DNA of 64,000 nt from Avena insularis (GCA_023614405.1 CM042685.1:84248684-84312683), one strand, 5' to 3'; numbered from the stretch's first letter, positions 12,676 through 25,069 are shown. The notes: a model not told the origin generated them from the sequence alone. Translations and numbers: made by a program.

Positions 12676-13890
12676 TTTGTAACATCCCAAAAATATCAAA
12701 CTTAGATCATCAAAACACTAATCATCAAGTTTAGGGTTAACAAAAACTTTCTAAATGAATTCATGAATGCATGTATATGTGTATGCATGGATTTTGAATT
12801 TCTTTAAAAACCACCTTGTTTGTGTGATCCATTGCTTGTAAAATGTTTCTTAGGTGAAAAGAACATCATCTAAAACATTTCCCACACTTTTCCTTAAGAC
12901 AAGTAAATCAAAACAAATATATTAAGTGAATGGTCATTTTGACCAATTTAACTCCCATGCCTACTTTGGCTGTCTCAAACTTTCAAAACCTAACAGAAAC
13001 TTTTTTGGATCTTTGCACCCCTTGAATGTACTCATAACAGAGTATCAAGGCCCACTTTGTGATCATCCAGAAACTTTCAAATACATAGTTTAAATGACAA
13101 TTCAAATATGAATCTTCTTCATATGGGAAGATCCCACTTTTTCAAAACCCACTCAAACAAGCTCAACTTTCAAAACCCAAGCATCTGCAGACTCACCAGA
13201 ACCAATCTAGCAAACCCACCAAAATTCTTTTCAAAATTCAAAACTTGATTTCATGCGGCCATTTCATCAAACAGTTGCAGACACAAATCAAACAAAACAT
13301 CAAACACTATAGTGTGCGTGTTTTGAGCCTAACTTGTTCCTAGTTAGCTCACACACAACCTAGTAGATCATGTAGAAAGATTAGCCCAACACTAGCACCT
13401 GTGAGCTTGCCATTGTCATTAATGGTGAACAGCGAGCACCCCATGTCACCCCATTGTGGGCCAATGAGCTAGAGGAAGAACTAGTTGTGCCAACCTTATG
13501 CAGGAGGCAGTCCACCGTCCACATCGCCTGCTGTCCCAGCGGCGTTGCCAAGCCACAGACCACGTGCACGAGACACGCCCAGACCATGCGGCGTGCGCAG
13601 GCGCCACCCTCGACCATCACCACAGACCGCGCCCGCCCTCACGCGTGCATACGATCACCACCGACCGAGACCGCCAGACACCCCGTTTGCTGCCCGTGCC
13701 ATACAGCCACGCCCGCCGTCGAAGCGCCGCCTCTGCCAGCCTTGAGCCCGTTCAGACCAAACCGCACCGCCCCATGCCTCGCGATCATGTCGTTGAGCAT
13801 CGCCGGAGACACACAACCGTCCCCTACCCTTGCCCATGCCTATAGCCGCTGTGCGTCGCCCGGCGAGTGCGCCCGAGTCCCTAACTCGAC

Positions 13891-13898
13891 TATAAATA
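13891..13898 (+). promoter_or_regulatory. TATA box in the 3' LTR of element B
   Basis: TATAAATA, the counterpart of 4197-4204, with the same GAGGCC context. Confidence 0.6.
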
Positions 13899-14084
13899 GA
13901 GGCCACCCGCATGATTTCTTCACACCATCTCACTCCCTGTCCCCATGACCGTGCCACACCATCCTCGAGCAAGCGAGCACCACCTGCTGGAATTTCACTG
14001 GAGCACGCCACTGGGAGAAGAAGGAGCCAGCGATTGGAGCCGCCAGGGACACTACAAGGAATCTACCTATATATGACCCTCCAT

Positions 14085-14250
14085 TTTCGCCGAAATCGTC
14101 ATAGTAGTCTTTATGGCGATTCTATGAATTTTGAGATCGTCGAAAGTGGCGTGCAGAATGAACTATAACGACGATTTTGGTGAAATCGTCATAACCGTCT
14201 ATGACGATATTGGATCGTCATAACCGTTATGATGATCCCATATCGTCACG
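14085..14250. repeat. Left subterminal repeats of the CACTA element
   Basis: Several direct and inverted copies of ATCGTCAT and close variants (CGATTTTGGTGAAATCGTCATAA region). In the CACTA family such arrays bind the transposase. Confidence 0.75.
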
Positions 14251-15292
14251 GGCGGTCTAGCCTCGCCAGGTCAGATCCTATGTGGCTGATCCGACGTGGC
14301 AAAATTATGATGAAACTAAATCGTCTTAAATTAAAATCAGCCCAGTCCACTTTGATGGTGTATATGGGCCTAGCCCAGCAAATTCTGGTTTGTTTATGAT
14401 TTTTCTATCAATTCATGTCCGTTACATGGGCACAACCCATCAATTATTTTCTAATTTTAGGCCTTTTTACAGATTATTTATTTCTATTTTCGGCCTTTTT
14501 GTCAAGCAGGTCCAAATTGTCAGTTCCTTCCAGAGTTGGTCCCAGTTATCGGTACCTTGAGAGATGGTCCCAATCGAGTTTTGGTTTTTCACAGCTAATT
14601 AACAATCAATATTCCAATCGAAGCGAAAGAAAATAGATGAAAATCTTTAAATAGGAGACAATACGATATGATAGTCGACACGATTATACACACATGGAAT
14701 TCCCACTTTACATCACAACCAATTCAACCATCGAATCTTTCATACCCTGGAATCTACAAATTAAACTCTTAGCAGGTACTCTGGAACTTCTTCAGCACAT
14801 AGCTCTTGTAAACAAGACGATTTTCTTTGTGTACTCGACCTCGGCCGTCTTTCAGCAGGTCAACCAATCAACAGCCTTGCATTTCAAACACCTAAGTACC
14901 ATTAGCACAGGAACAAATCACCAAAATGCGCATGTACAAAGCAATGGAAACGATGGAATTTGTACTAGGGGATAACAAGGAATCTTCCAAATTTGTTGTG
15001 TTCTATTGATGAAGTTATAACATCAAAGTGTCCTATATGAGTCATGATAGTAATCAGTTCTTATACTACTATAGGATGGAATCACCACTAAAAACTTAGC
15101 GAGATGAGATCCGACCTAGTCAATTGTCTCAACATTCCACCTAGGCGATTACTATCAATAACACACTACTAACCATATATTTCTTCTTCTCATAATGAAT
15201 CAAAATAGTATCTAGCGCCTAAGAGATTAAGTTTCGGATGCATCAATCAACCAACAAGAATATATAGATGCAAGGGGAAGAGAGTCACTTAC

Positions 15293-15350
15293 CACAGGGA
15301 CCAGCTTGTTGTTGGGGTGCTTCTCCTTGTAGTCCTTCCTAAACCCCTCC
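15293..15350 (-). pseudogene. Captured HMG-box protein exon (HMGB-like)
   Basis: A 58-bp block on the minus strand is bounded by CTGCAG (acceptor) and GTAAGT (donor). It reads EGFRKDYKEKHPNNKLVPV, close to the middle of a plant HMGB HMG box (the FRK-x-EKHPNNK stretch). In plant HMGB genes an intron commonly follows this stretch, so both the sequence and the exon edge fit. Only one exon is present, so no functional protein is expected. It lies inside the CACTA element in the same orientation as the GTP cyclohydrolase-like exon at 16558. Confidence 0.7.
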
Positions 15351-15440
15351 CTGCAGACACAAAACACACAAACAATCTGATAATGATGCAAGTTAAAAGC
15401 AGAACAAAATCTTCATTTAGATTTTAACGATAAGGCCCGG

Positions 15441-15507
15441 ACGTCTAGCCGTCCCATGCAGACACCGCACTCTTCTTCCCGCTGCTGGACCATTCGGTGT
15501 AGGAATC
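15441..15507 (-). pseudogene. Possible captured exon of unknown origin
   Basis: Minus-strand sequence after TTTCAG at 15508 reads DSYTEWSSSGKKSAVSAWDG and then a stop. The acceptor-like start and the composition resemble a last exon, but I do not recognise the protein. It lies between the HMG-box-like and GTP cyclohydrolase-like exons, in the same orientation. Confidence 0.3.
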
Positions 15508-16557
15508 CTGAAATATTAAAGGAAGGAGAATAAGATCAGCATCAATATAACCATCTTAATAGTAGAAACAATATCACATTAAACACATCATAGTTAGGGA
15601 CATACTCGCTCAAAAAATAAATCACAGTGATCACAGTAGAACAGTAAAGAAGAAGAATAATCAATACATAAATCACAGTAATAAGATAGGTGATGCAACT
15701 ACCATTAGAGCTAAGAAGCTGGCCATAGTACTGACTATAAAGCAAAACAAGGAGTAGAACATGTTGCAGACAATGCGTGGAGCTAGCAACTATTAATCTG
15801 TTTTGCAACAGACCATTTTTTACATACCTATGTTTTATTGTTAGACATGTTTTCACAGACTGAAATTCATAATCATGCATTCAGGCGGCATGTAAGAGTG
15901 GTATGCAGTAGGATAATATAGTTTCTTTATTAAGATGGGAACTGTTGGTTTCAGGTACAATGTAAAAGATCATCATCATGAACAAAACAAACGAGCAGCA
16001 CGAAAATTAAATCGCTTAAGGGGTTCACCTACGTCAGCCCTCGAAACTCCATCTTGGCTAGTCCGGTATTGGGCAGCTATCATGTATCCATCGTGAGCTC
16101 AGGGATGTAGCTCCTATGCAACCCACTGCCTACTAATACACACACAGTATAAACAAAATAAGCATAGTAGTAAGCTTATCAGATCTACAGTTCAAATAGG
16201 CATGGTCAGTAGCCTACCAATAGCAATTACAAACTGATAGCAAGTCCATCAGTTTCACCATTATTCTTGTTCTAAACGTAAACACTACTAGGCATAAACA
16301 CAAACACGCTACCGGCAGCTCCGGCGCTATCTCGATTGACCGGTCATAGTGTGGGAATAACGGGCACACAAAGAGGCACCACTGCAAGTGACTATGAGGA
16401 CCCCCGAAGACAGGAAGAAAATGGGAGGGGAAAGAGGGGGACCTCGTTCTGTACCTGGTGCGGTGGATGAAGGAGCCTCCTAGGGAGGGCGCCAGAGGAG
16501 AAGAGCCTCTAGGGCTCCAGGGAGACGGGAGGATGAGGTGGGTTGGCGGATAAGTAC

Positions 16558-16760
16558 CTCGGGTGCCATCGCGGAAGGCCTTGGCGACGCGCTTGTGCGT
16601 CCTGCGCAGCCCCTCCCGGCGGTCGTCCTCGTCGAGGCCCACCAGCAGTGCGCACACCGCCGCCTCCATGGCAACTTCCGCCTCTTCGCTGCCACCGCAA
16701 AGCACCACGAGATCCTCCTCGCCGTCGTTGCACCACACTTTCCCGAGATTCAGCGGAAAA
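16558..16760 (-). pseudogene. Captured exon 1 fragment of a GTP cyclohydrolase I gene
   Basis: The minus strand reads EAAVCALLVGLDEDDRREGL, then RRTHKRVAKAFRDGTRG. This matches the N-terminal part of plant GTP cyclohydrolase I (first enzyme of folate/pterin synthesis), where G-L-x-ED-x-REGL-x-x-T-x-x-RVAKA-x-x-x-GTRG is conserved. The exon ends CCCGAG with a GTACTT donor splitting the Gly codon, as expected of a true exon edge. A His sits where Pro is usual in RRTP. The catalytic domain is absent, so this is a gene fragment carried by the CACTA, not an enzyme. Confidence 0.8.
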
Positions 16761-18907
16761 ACGATACGTGTTTATACCATACAAGAACACAATCTGTATT
16801 CAGTAGAAGAATGAGCACACAAATGGCAAACATGCCAAACTAGAAGATCAGAAATGGATAAAATAAGCATGTACTAGGATTTCTGGAGCTAGCATAGAAT
16901 GGAACAGTTTGAGAAGGAACTATGATTAAGCAGCATCAATTTAATTGGGAATACAACATTTCATTGATATTTTATAGAACTAAGTGTTCTGCAGAAACAG
17001 TATTGAAAATACATAAAACAAACTTAGCTAGCTAGCTAGAAATGTAGAGAAACTTGCATCGCTAGGCTAAGTTAGCTAGTAATCATTCCTAGACATGTAT
17101 CGGATATAGCTTGCTGGACAAAACTCTTGCAAACACTAGGATCAAACACGAGATAAAGGGAGGTTGCACCATCCTAGAGCTCACCGGCATGGAGTTAGGG
17201 GTTTGGTCGGCGTGCAGCTTTGTGCATCACAGTCATCGAGCATAGCGACATCGACATATCGGACTCCTCGTCCTTGTACCGGATTAGCCAGAACCACCGA
17301 TTGGCGGGAGCAGCCAGAGTCCCGCAGCCTGGTCATGAAGGAGCAGGAGGTGCAGGTCGGAGTTGTGGTTGGGGAAGAAAGAGGCGTTTTGTTTGGTTGG
17401 ATGTCGGGAGCAGCTATGGTAGCATTCAGAGTATGCCATATCTTAGTACGAGGTACCTGAAAGGATAATCCTTAGGATATATATATGTTCCTGTTCAGTG
17501 GTTTCAAAAACATAAAGTGCATACACAATAACTCTATATTACCAACACAAACAAAACTAATGCATGTACTCCTACTTCAGTTGGGTCTATAGGTGTTTCT
17601 AGTCAAGAACCAGTTGCTTACACTTTTGATTAATATACTCCTAACATCCATGATTCAATCTACTCCTAACATCCTTCAGCTGAACTGTCAACAATGTTGG
17701 AGTTCAACCAAGGTCAAATAATTCACTACCTGATTCAAAATATAAGATGTACCATTATATACATAACAGAGGTAGTTTTATTATCTCAGCAAACTAAAAG
17801 GTAAAAAGTTTCTTCTGAAAATCAGCATAGCACAAGGCCAAACTACCACAGTTCAATATGAACATCTTACATCAAATCTGGCCCAGCTTTTCCTGTGTCA
17901 TATCTAAAATCATACTCTTCAAGCATGGGAAAGTTCAGTGCTAGACAGGACTATCCATTGGAAGAAAGGTTAGTAGGCAGGACATGATTACTCACCGAAG
18001 ATTCCTTGGTCTATGGGTCTAGGAAGATGGCAGGCTCTCGATAACAGGCCTGAAGCAGGTAAGCACGACCTTTCTAGCGTGTCGCGCCGGCGATGGTGGT
18101 GGACTGAAGTGGAGACTATATCCTTCCGCTCATCGCCTGCCAGCAGGACCAACACCTCGCAGAGCCCAGACGCCTCGCAGGTCCTCGTCTAGATGGCCTG
18201 GACCAGGACCAATGGCAATGGCCTGCCCACAACAAATGAATGCATCATTAGCTCAAATAAATTTAATTTTGACTGGATGTGAAGGTATAGGTCTAATATG
18301 AAAGTCCAAAAGTGCAGGTTAGACCATACGCATCATACTGATAACAAGATTGTCCAAGAGAACAAATAAGATAAAGGCTGACCGACCGTTCTGATTCATG
18401 GTTTCTCCTTGACACTATCGATGTGATAGACCACCATGATTCTACCTTTAGCTACAGCTACCTATCATATGAGAAGAAAGGCATAAAGGGAGAATTTTTT
18501 TATTATAACATAATTGAAGGGTGATCTACATAGTAACCCGAAATAGAATTTTTCATTCCCACTTAATTTACATGTTAATATAAACAGATGTACAGAACAT
18601 ATATTAATATTAGTATGAACTTGTTGGTATTCACTAAACATCAAACAAAACATACAAGATAATTGAACCATATTATTTCAGATCCACAAGAAGATTACTT
18701 CAGATCCACAGGAATACTCACCAATTAGCAAATACTGATTAGAACTAGAGGCTCAACTAAAATCCTAAGAGTGGGCCAAAGAGTATTACAAAACTGCTTT
18801 TAGGCTCCCACTTTATTCACCATAGCTTTCTACAATTAAGCGGCGGATCCCCTACTAGCTAACACATGAGAACAAAATAACCAGCACACCATGGTTGTAT
18901 GCAACCA

Positions 18908-19200
18908 CGCACCTTAGAGGCGGCAGTATGTGGCCACGGCGTTGATCCCATGGGACTCCTTCGCGTCGGGCATATCGATGGCATTAACATGGGGACACGG
19001 AGGGCCTGGCGAGTCGAGATCACGATTCTTCTTGGTAGCGGCAGGCGGAGGAGGTTCTCGAGGTAGCCGAATCAGATCGCACGGGTAGTCCGGGCTAGAG
19101 GAGCTGCAGAGCGTGGCCATGGAGGAGCTTCCATCCATAGCGAGGAGGTCGAGGCTTCGTCGTCATCGCCCGGAGGAGAAGCTAGGGTTCGATCGATATG
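18908..19200 (-). other. Exon-like GC-rich block in the CACTA (origin unknown)
   Basis: Minus-strand frame 19138-18914 starts MDGSSSMATLCSSSSPDY, is rich in Pro and Ser, and stops just before a good donor (CTAAG then GTGCGT). The upstream sequence to about 19550 is also GC-rich and open in another frame. It could be the 5' exon of another captured gene. I do not recognise it, and no conserved domain is visible. Confidence 0.3.
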
Positions 19201-19704
19201 GATGGGGTTGGGCGTGATGTTAAATCGATGAGGAGATGGGGTCGAGGTGAGGCGGAGGTGGTGTGGAGGGGAGGAGGGCGTCGGGGATCTGGGTGGGATG
19301 CAAAGATTTGCGCCGAGAGAGGCAAGAGGTGCTGAAGAGGGACATGGCGAGGCTGGGATCTCATTGGAGAAGGAGGGCGGCGGCTGGAAGCGGAAGCGGG
19401 CGCGGATCTCGCTGGAGAAGGAAGAGCGGCAGCGCGCGGATCTCGCTGGAGACGATAGGTTTAGGGTTGGGAATCTCAATGGAGACGATAGGATGTGGCA
19501 GTTTTGGTTTTGGTTCGGCCGGTTTTGGTTCGGTTTGGGTTGGGGAGACGCACGCAATATTTCGTGTGTGTACGCGCGATGTCAAAATATTTGGTGCCAT
19601 GTCATCGATCCATGTACAAGTTCCTGCATATTAGCATCCTATCCGTCCATGTTATTTAGATCCAACGGTCCATGTTGGTATCCTCTATATTTAGATCTCC
19701 CTAG

Positions 19705-19850
19705 CTATTATGACGATTTCATTTAAAGGAATTACGACGTTTTGAGCAAAATCGTCATAGTTTACTAAGGCTTTGACCCTTCCAAGCAGTTTGAGCGGAA
19801 TCTTCATAAATCTAAGACGATTTTGTAGATGGTCACTACCAAAACGTCAC
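19705..19850. repeat. Right subterminal repeats of the CACTA element
   Basis: Copies of TATGACGATTT, AAATCGTCATAG and AAGACGATTTTG mirror the left subterminal array. The 13-base TIR follows at 19861-19873. Confidence 0.7.
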
Positions 19851-22499
19851 AGGCTGACACATTTCTTGCAGTGGGAGAAGCCACCGATACCAGGAGGTTC
19901 GCCGTTGTCAACTTCGTCGTTCGCCCGCCTCGCCGACCCTCGCCCGTACCCCGGTGAGCCCCCAACACCCCTCACTGGCCGCACTAGGTTTCGTTCTCGC
20001 CGGAGCTGTCTCGCGTCGACGATGACCCTCAACCGTTGGATTAGAACTAGATCGAACGATCCACGTTGCCCCATACCGCTTCGCCCAGCCCCGTGTCACT
20101 GACGAGTGGGGACACCCACTTAAGAAGCCCGCGGGAGCACTGTGCTTAGCAGGCCGACCCGTTAGAATTTCCCGCGCAGCCCAGCAATTCAAATTAAACC
20201 TTTTTCTTTTTAAATCCAAACACACTTCTGTACCCAACTTCAAAAATCAACCCAGATCGATTCAGCGCACCAAATTCGGTGAAACCAATTTTATTGGAAA
20301 GGTCTGTGAATGCTTAATCCAAGCCCGTTGGATTCAAGTCATTTGGATCTGTAGATCACCCATAGCAAAAATAACAAGGCAGAAGATTTTCTGCATTCAA
20401 ACATTTTTCAAATTTAAACCATAAAAGCTTTTGAGTTGATTCCAACTCTCAAAAATCACATTTAACCATACCTTTCAGAATATATAAAAATATATAGGTT
20501 TACTTGCAGAAATAATGTTCAAGGAATAAAAGAATGCTTCATAAGCATTTCTAGTCACTTTAGTTAATTAAAATAAAAAGGTAAAACCTTATTAAATTGT
20601 GACACCACTTTAAATCACATTCCCATGGACTACAATATGTGGTGATGACATGTGTCAAAATGATCCCATGTTTAGTTTGGAGAATATTAAATCTTAAGTA
20701 GTTTTTCAATCAGTAGAAATTACTTTTCTAAAAATAAGAAGTTTTAAACCAAGCCTTAACCTTGTAATGTTAGAGATGATGCTAGATCATCTATAGGACC
20801 CTTGTGTGTGATGATTGCAAGTAGTTAAGTATTGTTTGGTGATTGTGTACCTCGTATTTATTCATAGACGCTAGTACCGACCAAGGATACTACGAGGAGG
20901 AAGGAGGATACTACGAAGGGAAGACGAGGATAACTTCAACCACTGCTCTGCACAAGGCAAGCTAACACTTGCAAGATACTATACCTATGCAAGCTAATTA
21001 CTATGCAAGCCTAATACTACTAGCGAATGTGCAAGCTAACACTTGCAAGATACCCTACTGATGCCACAAACCCATACTTGTGATATGAATACTATATGCC
21101 TTAAGCATATGTGATCATACCTACTTGCTAAACCAATCCGAGTTTTATGGCAAGCTTCTTACTTTATTTCTTTATCAAAGCTTACTTAGAGTCTACCTAA
21201 GAGTTTGGTAGATACTAGAGGTTGTCTTTGAAGGTTGCTTAAAGAGCATAAAATTTGGCCTAATCTAGGAACCTTGATATCAGCCTAAGATATAAGGTTA
21301 GACTTAGTGAAACTCCACCAGTTACCACCCCTCACTATTACTACCCCCACCTGTAGATGCTAGTGCTAAGCATAAAACTTGATCAACTTTTAGATGGGAA
21401 TACTTGGTGGAAAAATGGTTATGAAAACCTTGGAATGATGGATCATTCTATTGAAATGTTTTGGACATGTGTTTCCAAACACTTGATGATTTTGGTGATG
21501 AAAATGTTGAGGCATGAGCCTTAGCCCTTTATAAAACTGATGGTTATGCGGATGCGATACCATTCCAATTTTAGCGTATAACCACAATACCGAATATTGG
21601 GTAGGGCTTGACTGGAAACTTATATTCCTTAGTATTAGTTCCCTCACGGCCAAGGTGCAGCTGAGGCTACCTTGTGAAGATTGTCCACATGTAGTACCCA
21701 AGATGACAGTGGTCATGGTTGGGAGGCCAAACTCACGGGGAGAGGTGCTTATACTAGGCGTGTAATTGAAAGGTTAGGATTGATTATCCGCATCTTGAGT
21801 ATGGTGAGTTCAGGATTTGTTCTGACGGATGTATCGAATGTTGTGGTGAAAGTGTACAATCTCTGCAGTGTCAAACTATTCGAATAACCGCATCATGATT
21901 ATGGACGATTAGAGTGGCCATCTTGTTCCCCGTCGGACTTTTAAAATGACTTGTGAAATGAATTGAGACTTTGGCGTGAACACAACGAGTTGTGACCTGA
22001 ATTACAAGATCCCACTTAGGAGTTATAAAGTTGTGACTAACTTTGGAACTTACTAAAGATAAACTGGCTTTTGCAAAACAACCCTAGAGCCTAGTGTCCT
22101 ATTATCCAAAACCCTTACTGTTAGTATTAGTTTGCGAGTACTTAAAGAGTACTCATGACTTTGTCCTGGCTATTCCATGGCGGACTATGAAGAGGAGTAC
22201 CTGGAGGATGGACCCCAGGAAGGTTACGACAACTAGGATCATCTCCCATCGTCAGCATTGCCTGTGACCCCGAAGATGGAGCTTCGCCTACGCTACCGTT
22301 ATTATTACGTATTCTGCTGCTCGATGTTGTATTAAGAACTGGATCATGAGATCCCTATTTGTGTAAGAACTTATGTATCGTTTGTAATGGATGAAGTATT
22401 ATGGTATCCAATTCTGTTATGTCTCGCAAAAATGGTAATCCTGGGATTGCGATGTATGGCATAACATGCATCTAGGATTGAAAAATCCGGGTGTTGACA

Positions 22500-22504
22500 A
22501 TGTG
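22500..22504 (+). repeat. Right target-site duplication of element B (ATGTG)
   Basis: It matches 2969-2973 and directly follows the 3' LTR end TGTTGACA. Confidence 0.9.
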
Positions 22505-23098
22505 GTTGTCGGGCATAATACTGGCATCGCATGCATGTCTCAACCAGCATGTCAGCGTTCGACTTCCTGGTCAGCTAGTAGAATCCTTGCTGGAAAGCTT
22601 TAGCAACAAACGATCGTGGAGCGACGTGATGCCCGCAATCTCCGAGATGGATTTCACGGAGGATTTCAATACCTTCTTGCTGGGAAACACACTTATGGTA
22701 TACACCAGTAGTGCTTCTTTTGTAGAGATGTCCATTGATTATAGTATAGCCCTTTGCTCGACGTACTATTTGCCGTCTTTCGACCTTGTCGTCAGGCAAA
22801 GTTTTGTGTTCGAGATACTCCATGAACGGTTTTGTCCAAGCCGGAGGGACCTTTGCCACCATGTGGATGAAAGAATCTACTTTGTCCGGGTTGTCGATGT
22901 CTGCTCCCTTCACGGATGGTGTCCGTAGATGCTCCAGGAAAACTCTGGACGGAATTCATTTGTGCCCTGATCCAAGCTTAGACAGCAGATCAGCCGCCTC
23001 GTTTTGCTCCCTAGGTACATATTTGACCTCGTATCCCAAGAAGCTCTTGGCTATCTCGTCCACTTCGTCTCGATATGCCGCCATCATAGGGTTCGCGC
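22505..23098 (-). pseudogene. Element A second RNase H C-terminus and integrase zinc finger
   Basis: After a one-base frameshift at about 23098 the minus strand continues the archaeal-type RNase H and then a linker ORF (22913-22575). An HHCC zinc finger follows with CMRCQYYARQPH close to the junction with element B. An in-frame TAG replaces the expected Trp after QQGFY at about 22573. It joins the integrase core at 2973 across element B. Confidence 0.8.
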
Positions 23099-24715
23099 AT
23101 TCCAGGTGCCAGCCACCTGCTGGGCAACCAAGTCGGAATCTCCACAGAAAACTATGCGCTTGATGCCAATATCCTTGGCTACGCGTAATCCGTGAATGAG
23201 TGCTTCATACTCCTCCATGTTGTTCATAGCCTCGAAGTGGATCTGCAGAACGTAGTGTAGCTTGTCCCCAGTTGGTGACTGTAGCAGTACACCAGCCCCC
23301 GAGCCGTTGAGTAGTTTTGATCCGTCAAAGTGTATCGCCCAGTATTCTGGCTCCGGCAATGGGGTAGCATCTGGCATCTCCGTCCAATCTGCAATAAAAT
23401 CTGCCAAGGCTTGTGACTTGATAGCGTCACGTATCTTGCAGGTGATCTCAAAGGCGGCAAGTTCAATGCCCCACTTCACGACCCTTCCTGTAGCGTCGCT
23501 GTTGTTGATAATGTCGGATAGTGGAGTCTTGCTCACTACTATGATGGGGTGCTCCTGGAAATAGTGCATCAGCTTCCGAGAAGCAAGGAATACTCCATAA
23601 GCTATCTTTTGGTAGTGCGGGTAACGCTGCTTGGACTCCGTCAAGACCTCACTTACATAGTAAACTGGTCGTTGAACTCTGTGTTCATAGCATGGTTCCT
23701 TCCGCTCTACCACGACGACGATGCTGATTACCCGGTTGGTGGCCGCCATGTAAATTAACATGGGCTCTCTAGGCTCGGGCGCTGCAAGGATAGGAGCTGA
23801 GGAAAGAATCTCCTTGAGCTGCTTCAATGTTGCATCTGCTTCGTCCGTCCACGTGAATTTGTCCACCTTCTTCAGCAACATGTACAGTGACAAAGCCTTC
23901 TCTCCAAGTCGGCTGACGAACCGACTAACTGCTGCAACACAACCTGTTAGTCGTTGTATGTCCTTTATGCATGTCAGACGGTTTATGTTTAAGATGGCCT
24001 TGATTTTCTCCGGGTTGACCTCGATTCCACGCTGGGAAATGATGAAGCCCAATAATTTGCCGGCTGGAACTCCGAAGACGCACTTCTTAGGGTTAAGCAT
24101 TATGTTGTATTTTTGGAGATTATCAAAGGTTTCTTTTAAGTCAGAGATTAAGTCATTTGACTTTTTAGACATGACCGCTATATCGTCCACATAGGCGTCA
24201 AAGTTCCGACCAATTTGATCATGTAGGCAACGCTGCATTGTCTGCTGGTATGTAGCACCTGCGTTTTTCAGCCCAAAGGGCATCATGACATAGCAAAACG
24301 TGCCATAGGGTGTAGTGAACTAAGTGGCCAATTGGTCCGACTTCCTCATCTTGATCTGGTAGTATCCTGAGTATGCATCGAGAAAACACAAAAGTTCTGA
24401 GCCAGCCGTCGAGTCAATGACTTGGTCAATGCGAGGCAAAGAAAACGGATCTTTGGGGCATGCTTTGTTCAAGCCAGTGTAATCAACACAAATTCTTAAT
24501 TCTTTGGTTCCCTTTTTGGGGACAAGTACAGGATTGGCTACCCATTGGGTGTGAAGGACTTCTCGGATAAAACTAGCCTTAAGTAACCTAGCTATCGTTT
24601 TGCCTATGGCGCGTCTCTTCTCATCTCCAAAGCGTCGTAGAGGTTGCTTCACTGGTTTGCATTTTGGATCAATGTTCAAGCTGTGCTCGGCAAGTTCCCT
24701 AGGCACACCTTTCAT
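23084..24715 (-). pseudogene. Element A reverse transcriptase and dual RNase H
   Basis: Frame 24715-24320 has VLVPKKGTKELRICVDYTGL and LDAYSGYYQI. After an in-frame TAG at 24320 the same frame resumes with MPFGLKNAGATYQ, the YVDDIAVMS catalytic motif, and a degenerate first RNase H. A second RNase H then follows (IHFDGSKLLNGSGAG, EEYEALIHGL, CGDSDLVAQQ), giving the D-E-D residues. The second RNase H is the Tat-lineage hallmark. The frame ends at 23084 by a frameshift. Confidence 0.9.
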
Positions 24716-25069
24716 GTCGGCAGGTTGCCAGGCAAAGATATCCCTATTCTCACGGAGGAAATCGACGAGCGCACTTTCCTATTTGGGATCCAGGTTCGTC
24801 CCAATGGCGATGGTCTTAGAGGCATCGCCTACCACAAGTTCCACTGGCTTGGTCTCGATGGCGGCCTTGAATGCTGGAGCGGAGTCGAAAATCTGTTTCT
24901 TCGACGCGGGCATCCCCGAGGCATCGACCTTGCTCTGGATCTCCTTGAATTCTTCGCTGTAGAGGACAGCTTCCGCGTAGGCTGCTTCTCCAATCTCGCA
25001 GTCCCTAGCTTTGGCAAAGCTTCCAGATACGGTGATGACACCGTCTGGTCCGGGTATCTTGAGTTTGTT

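Larger units (their letters stand above)
14050..19873. mobile_element. Non-autonomous CACTA transposon with captured gene fragments
   Basis: It starts CACTACAAGGAAT and ends with the inverse of CACTGCAAGAAAT, so the TIRs agree at 11 of 13 bases. It is flanked by GGA (14047-14049 and 19874-19876). The other LTR of element B shows the empty site. Copies of ATCGTCAT/ATGACGAT crowd both subterminal regions. No transposase is seen in the 5.8 kb. The interior instead carries plant exon fragments on the minus strand (15293-15350 and 16558-16760) and other GC-rich exon-like blocks. It would need a transposase supplied in trans. Confidence 0.93.
2974..22499 (+). mobile_element. Element B: Tekay/Del-type chromovirus (Gypsy), complete but inactive
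   Basis: It has two LTRs (2974-6926 and 12678-22499, the latter enlarged by a CACTA insertion), a methionine-tRNA PBS, gag, protease, RT, RNase H, integrase and chromodomain, a polypurine tract and a 5-bp ATGTG target duplication. The chromodomain after the integrase and LTRs of about 4 kb starting TGTAACATCC fit the Tekay/Del clade of chromoviruses. Without the CACTA the element is about 13.7 kb. It is inserted in the integrase of element A. Frameshifts occur in gag, pol and the integrase C-terminus, and the protease active site is altered. Confidence 0.93.
12678..22499 (+). repeat. 3' LTR of element B, split by a CACTA transposon
   Basis: Two blocks, 12678-14049 and 19877-22499, align to the 5' LTR in order. 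The join falls at the GGA duplicated by the CACTA. Net LTR length is about 3995 bp against 3953 bp for the 5' LTR. Many of the differences between the two LTRs are small indels. Confidence 0.92.

Noticed and set aside
16020..16110. Possible further exon of GTP cyclohydrolase I in the CACTA
   Set aside because: Splice-like edges occur but all three frames have early stops and none resembles the enzyme.
17160..18240. Further captured exons in the CACTA
   Set aside because: GC-rich patches with donor-like sites near 18070 and open frames at 17164-17460, but no protein I can recognise, so not listed as features.
19072..19726. 161-codon minus and 159-codon plus ORFs at the right of the CACTA
   Set aside because: They overlap each other in low-complexity GC-rich sequence. 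At most a captured 5' untranslated region; no protein family recognised.
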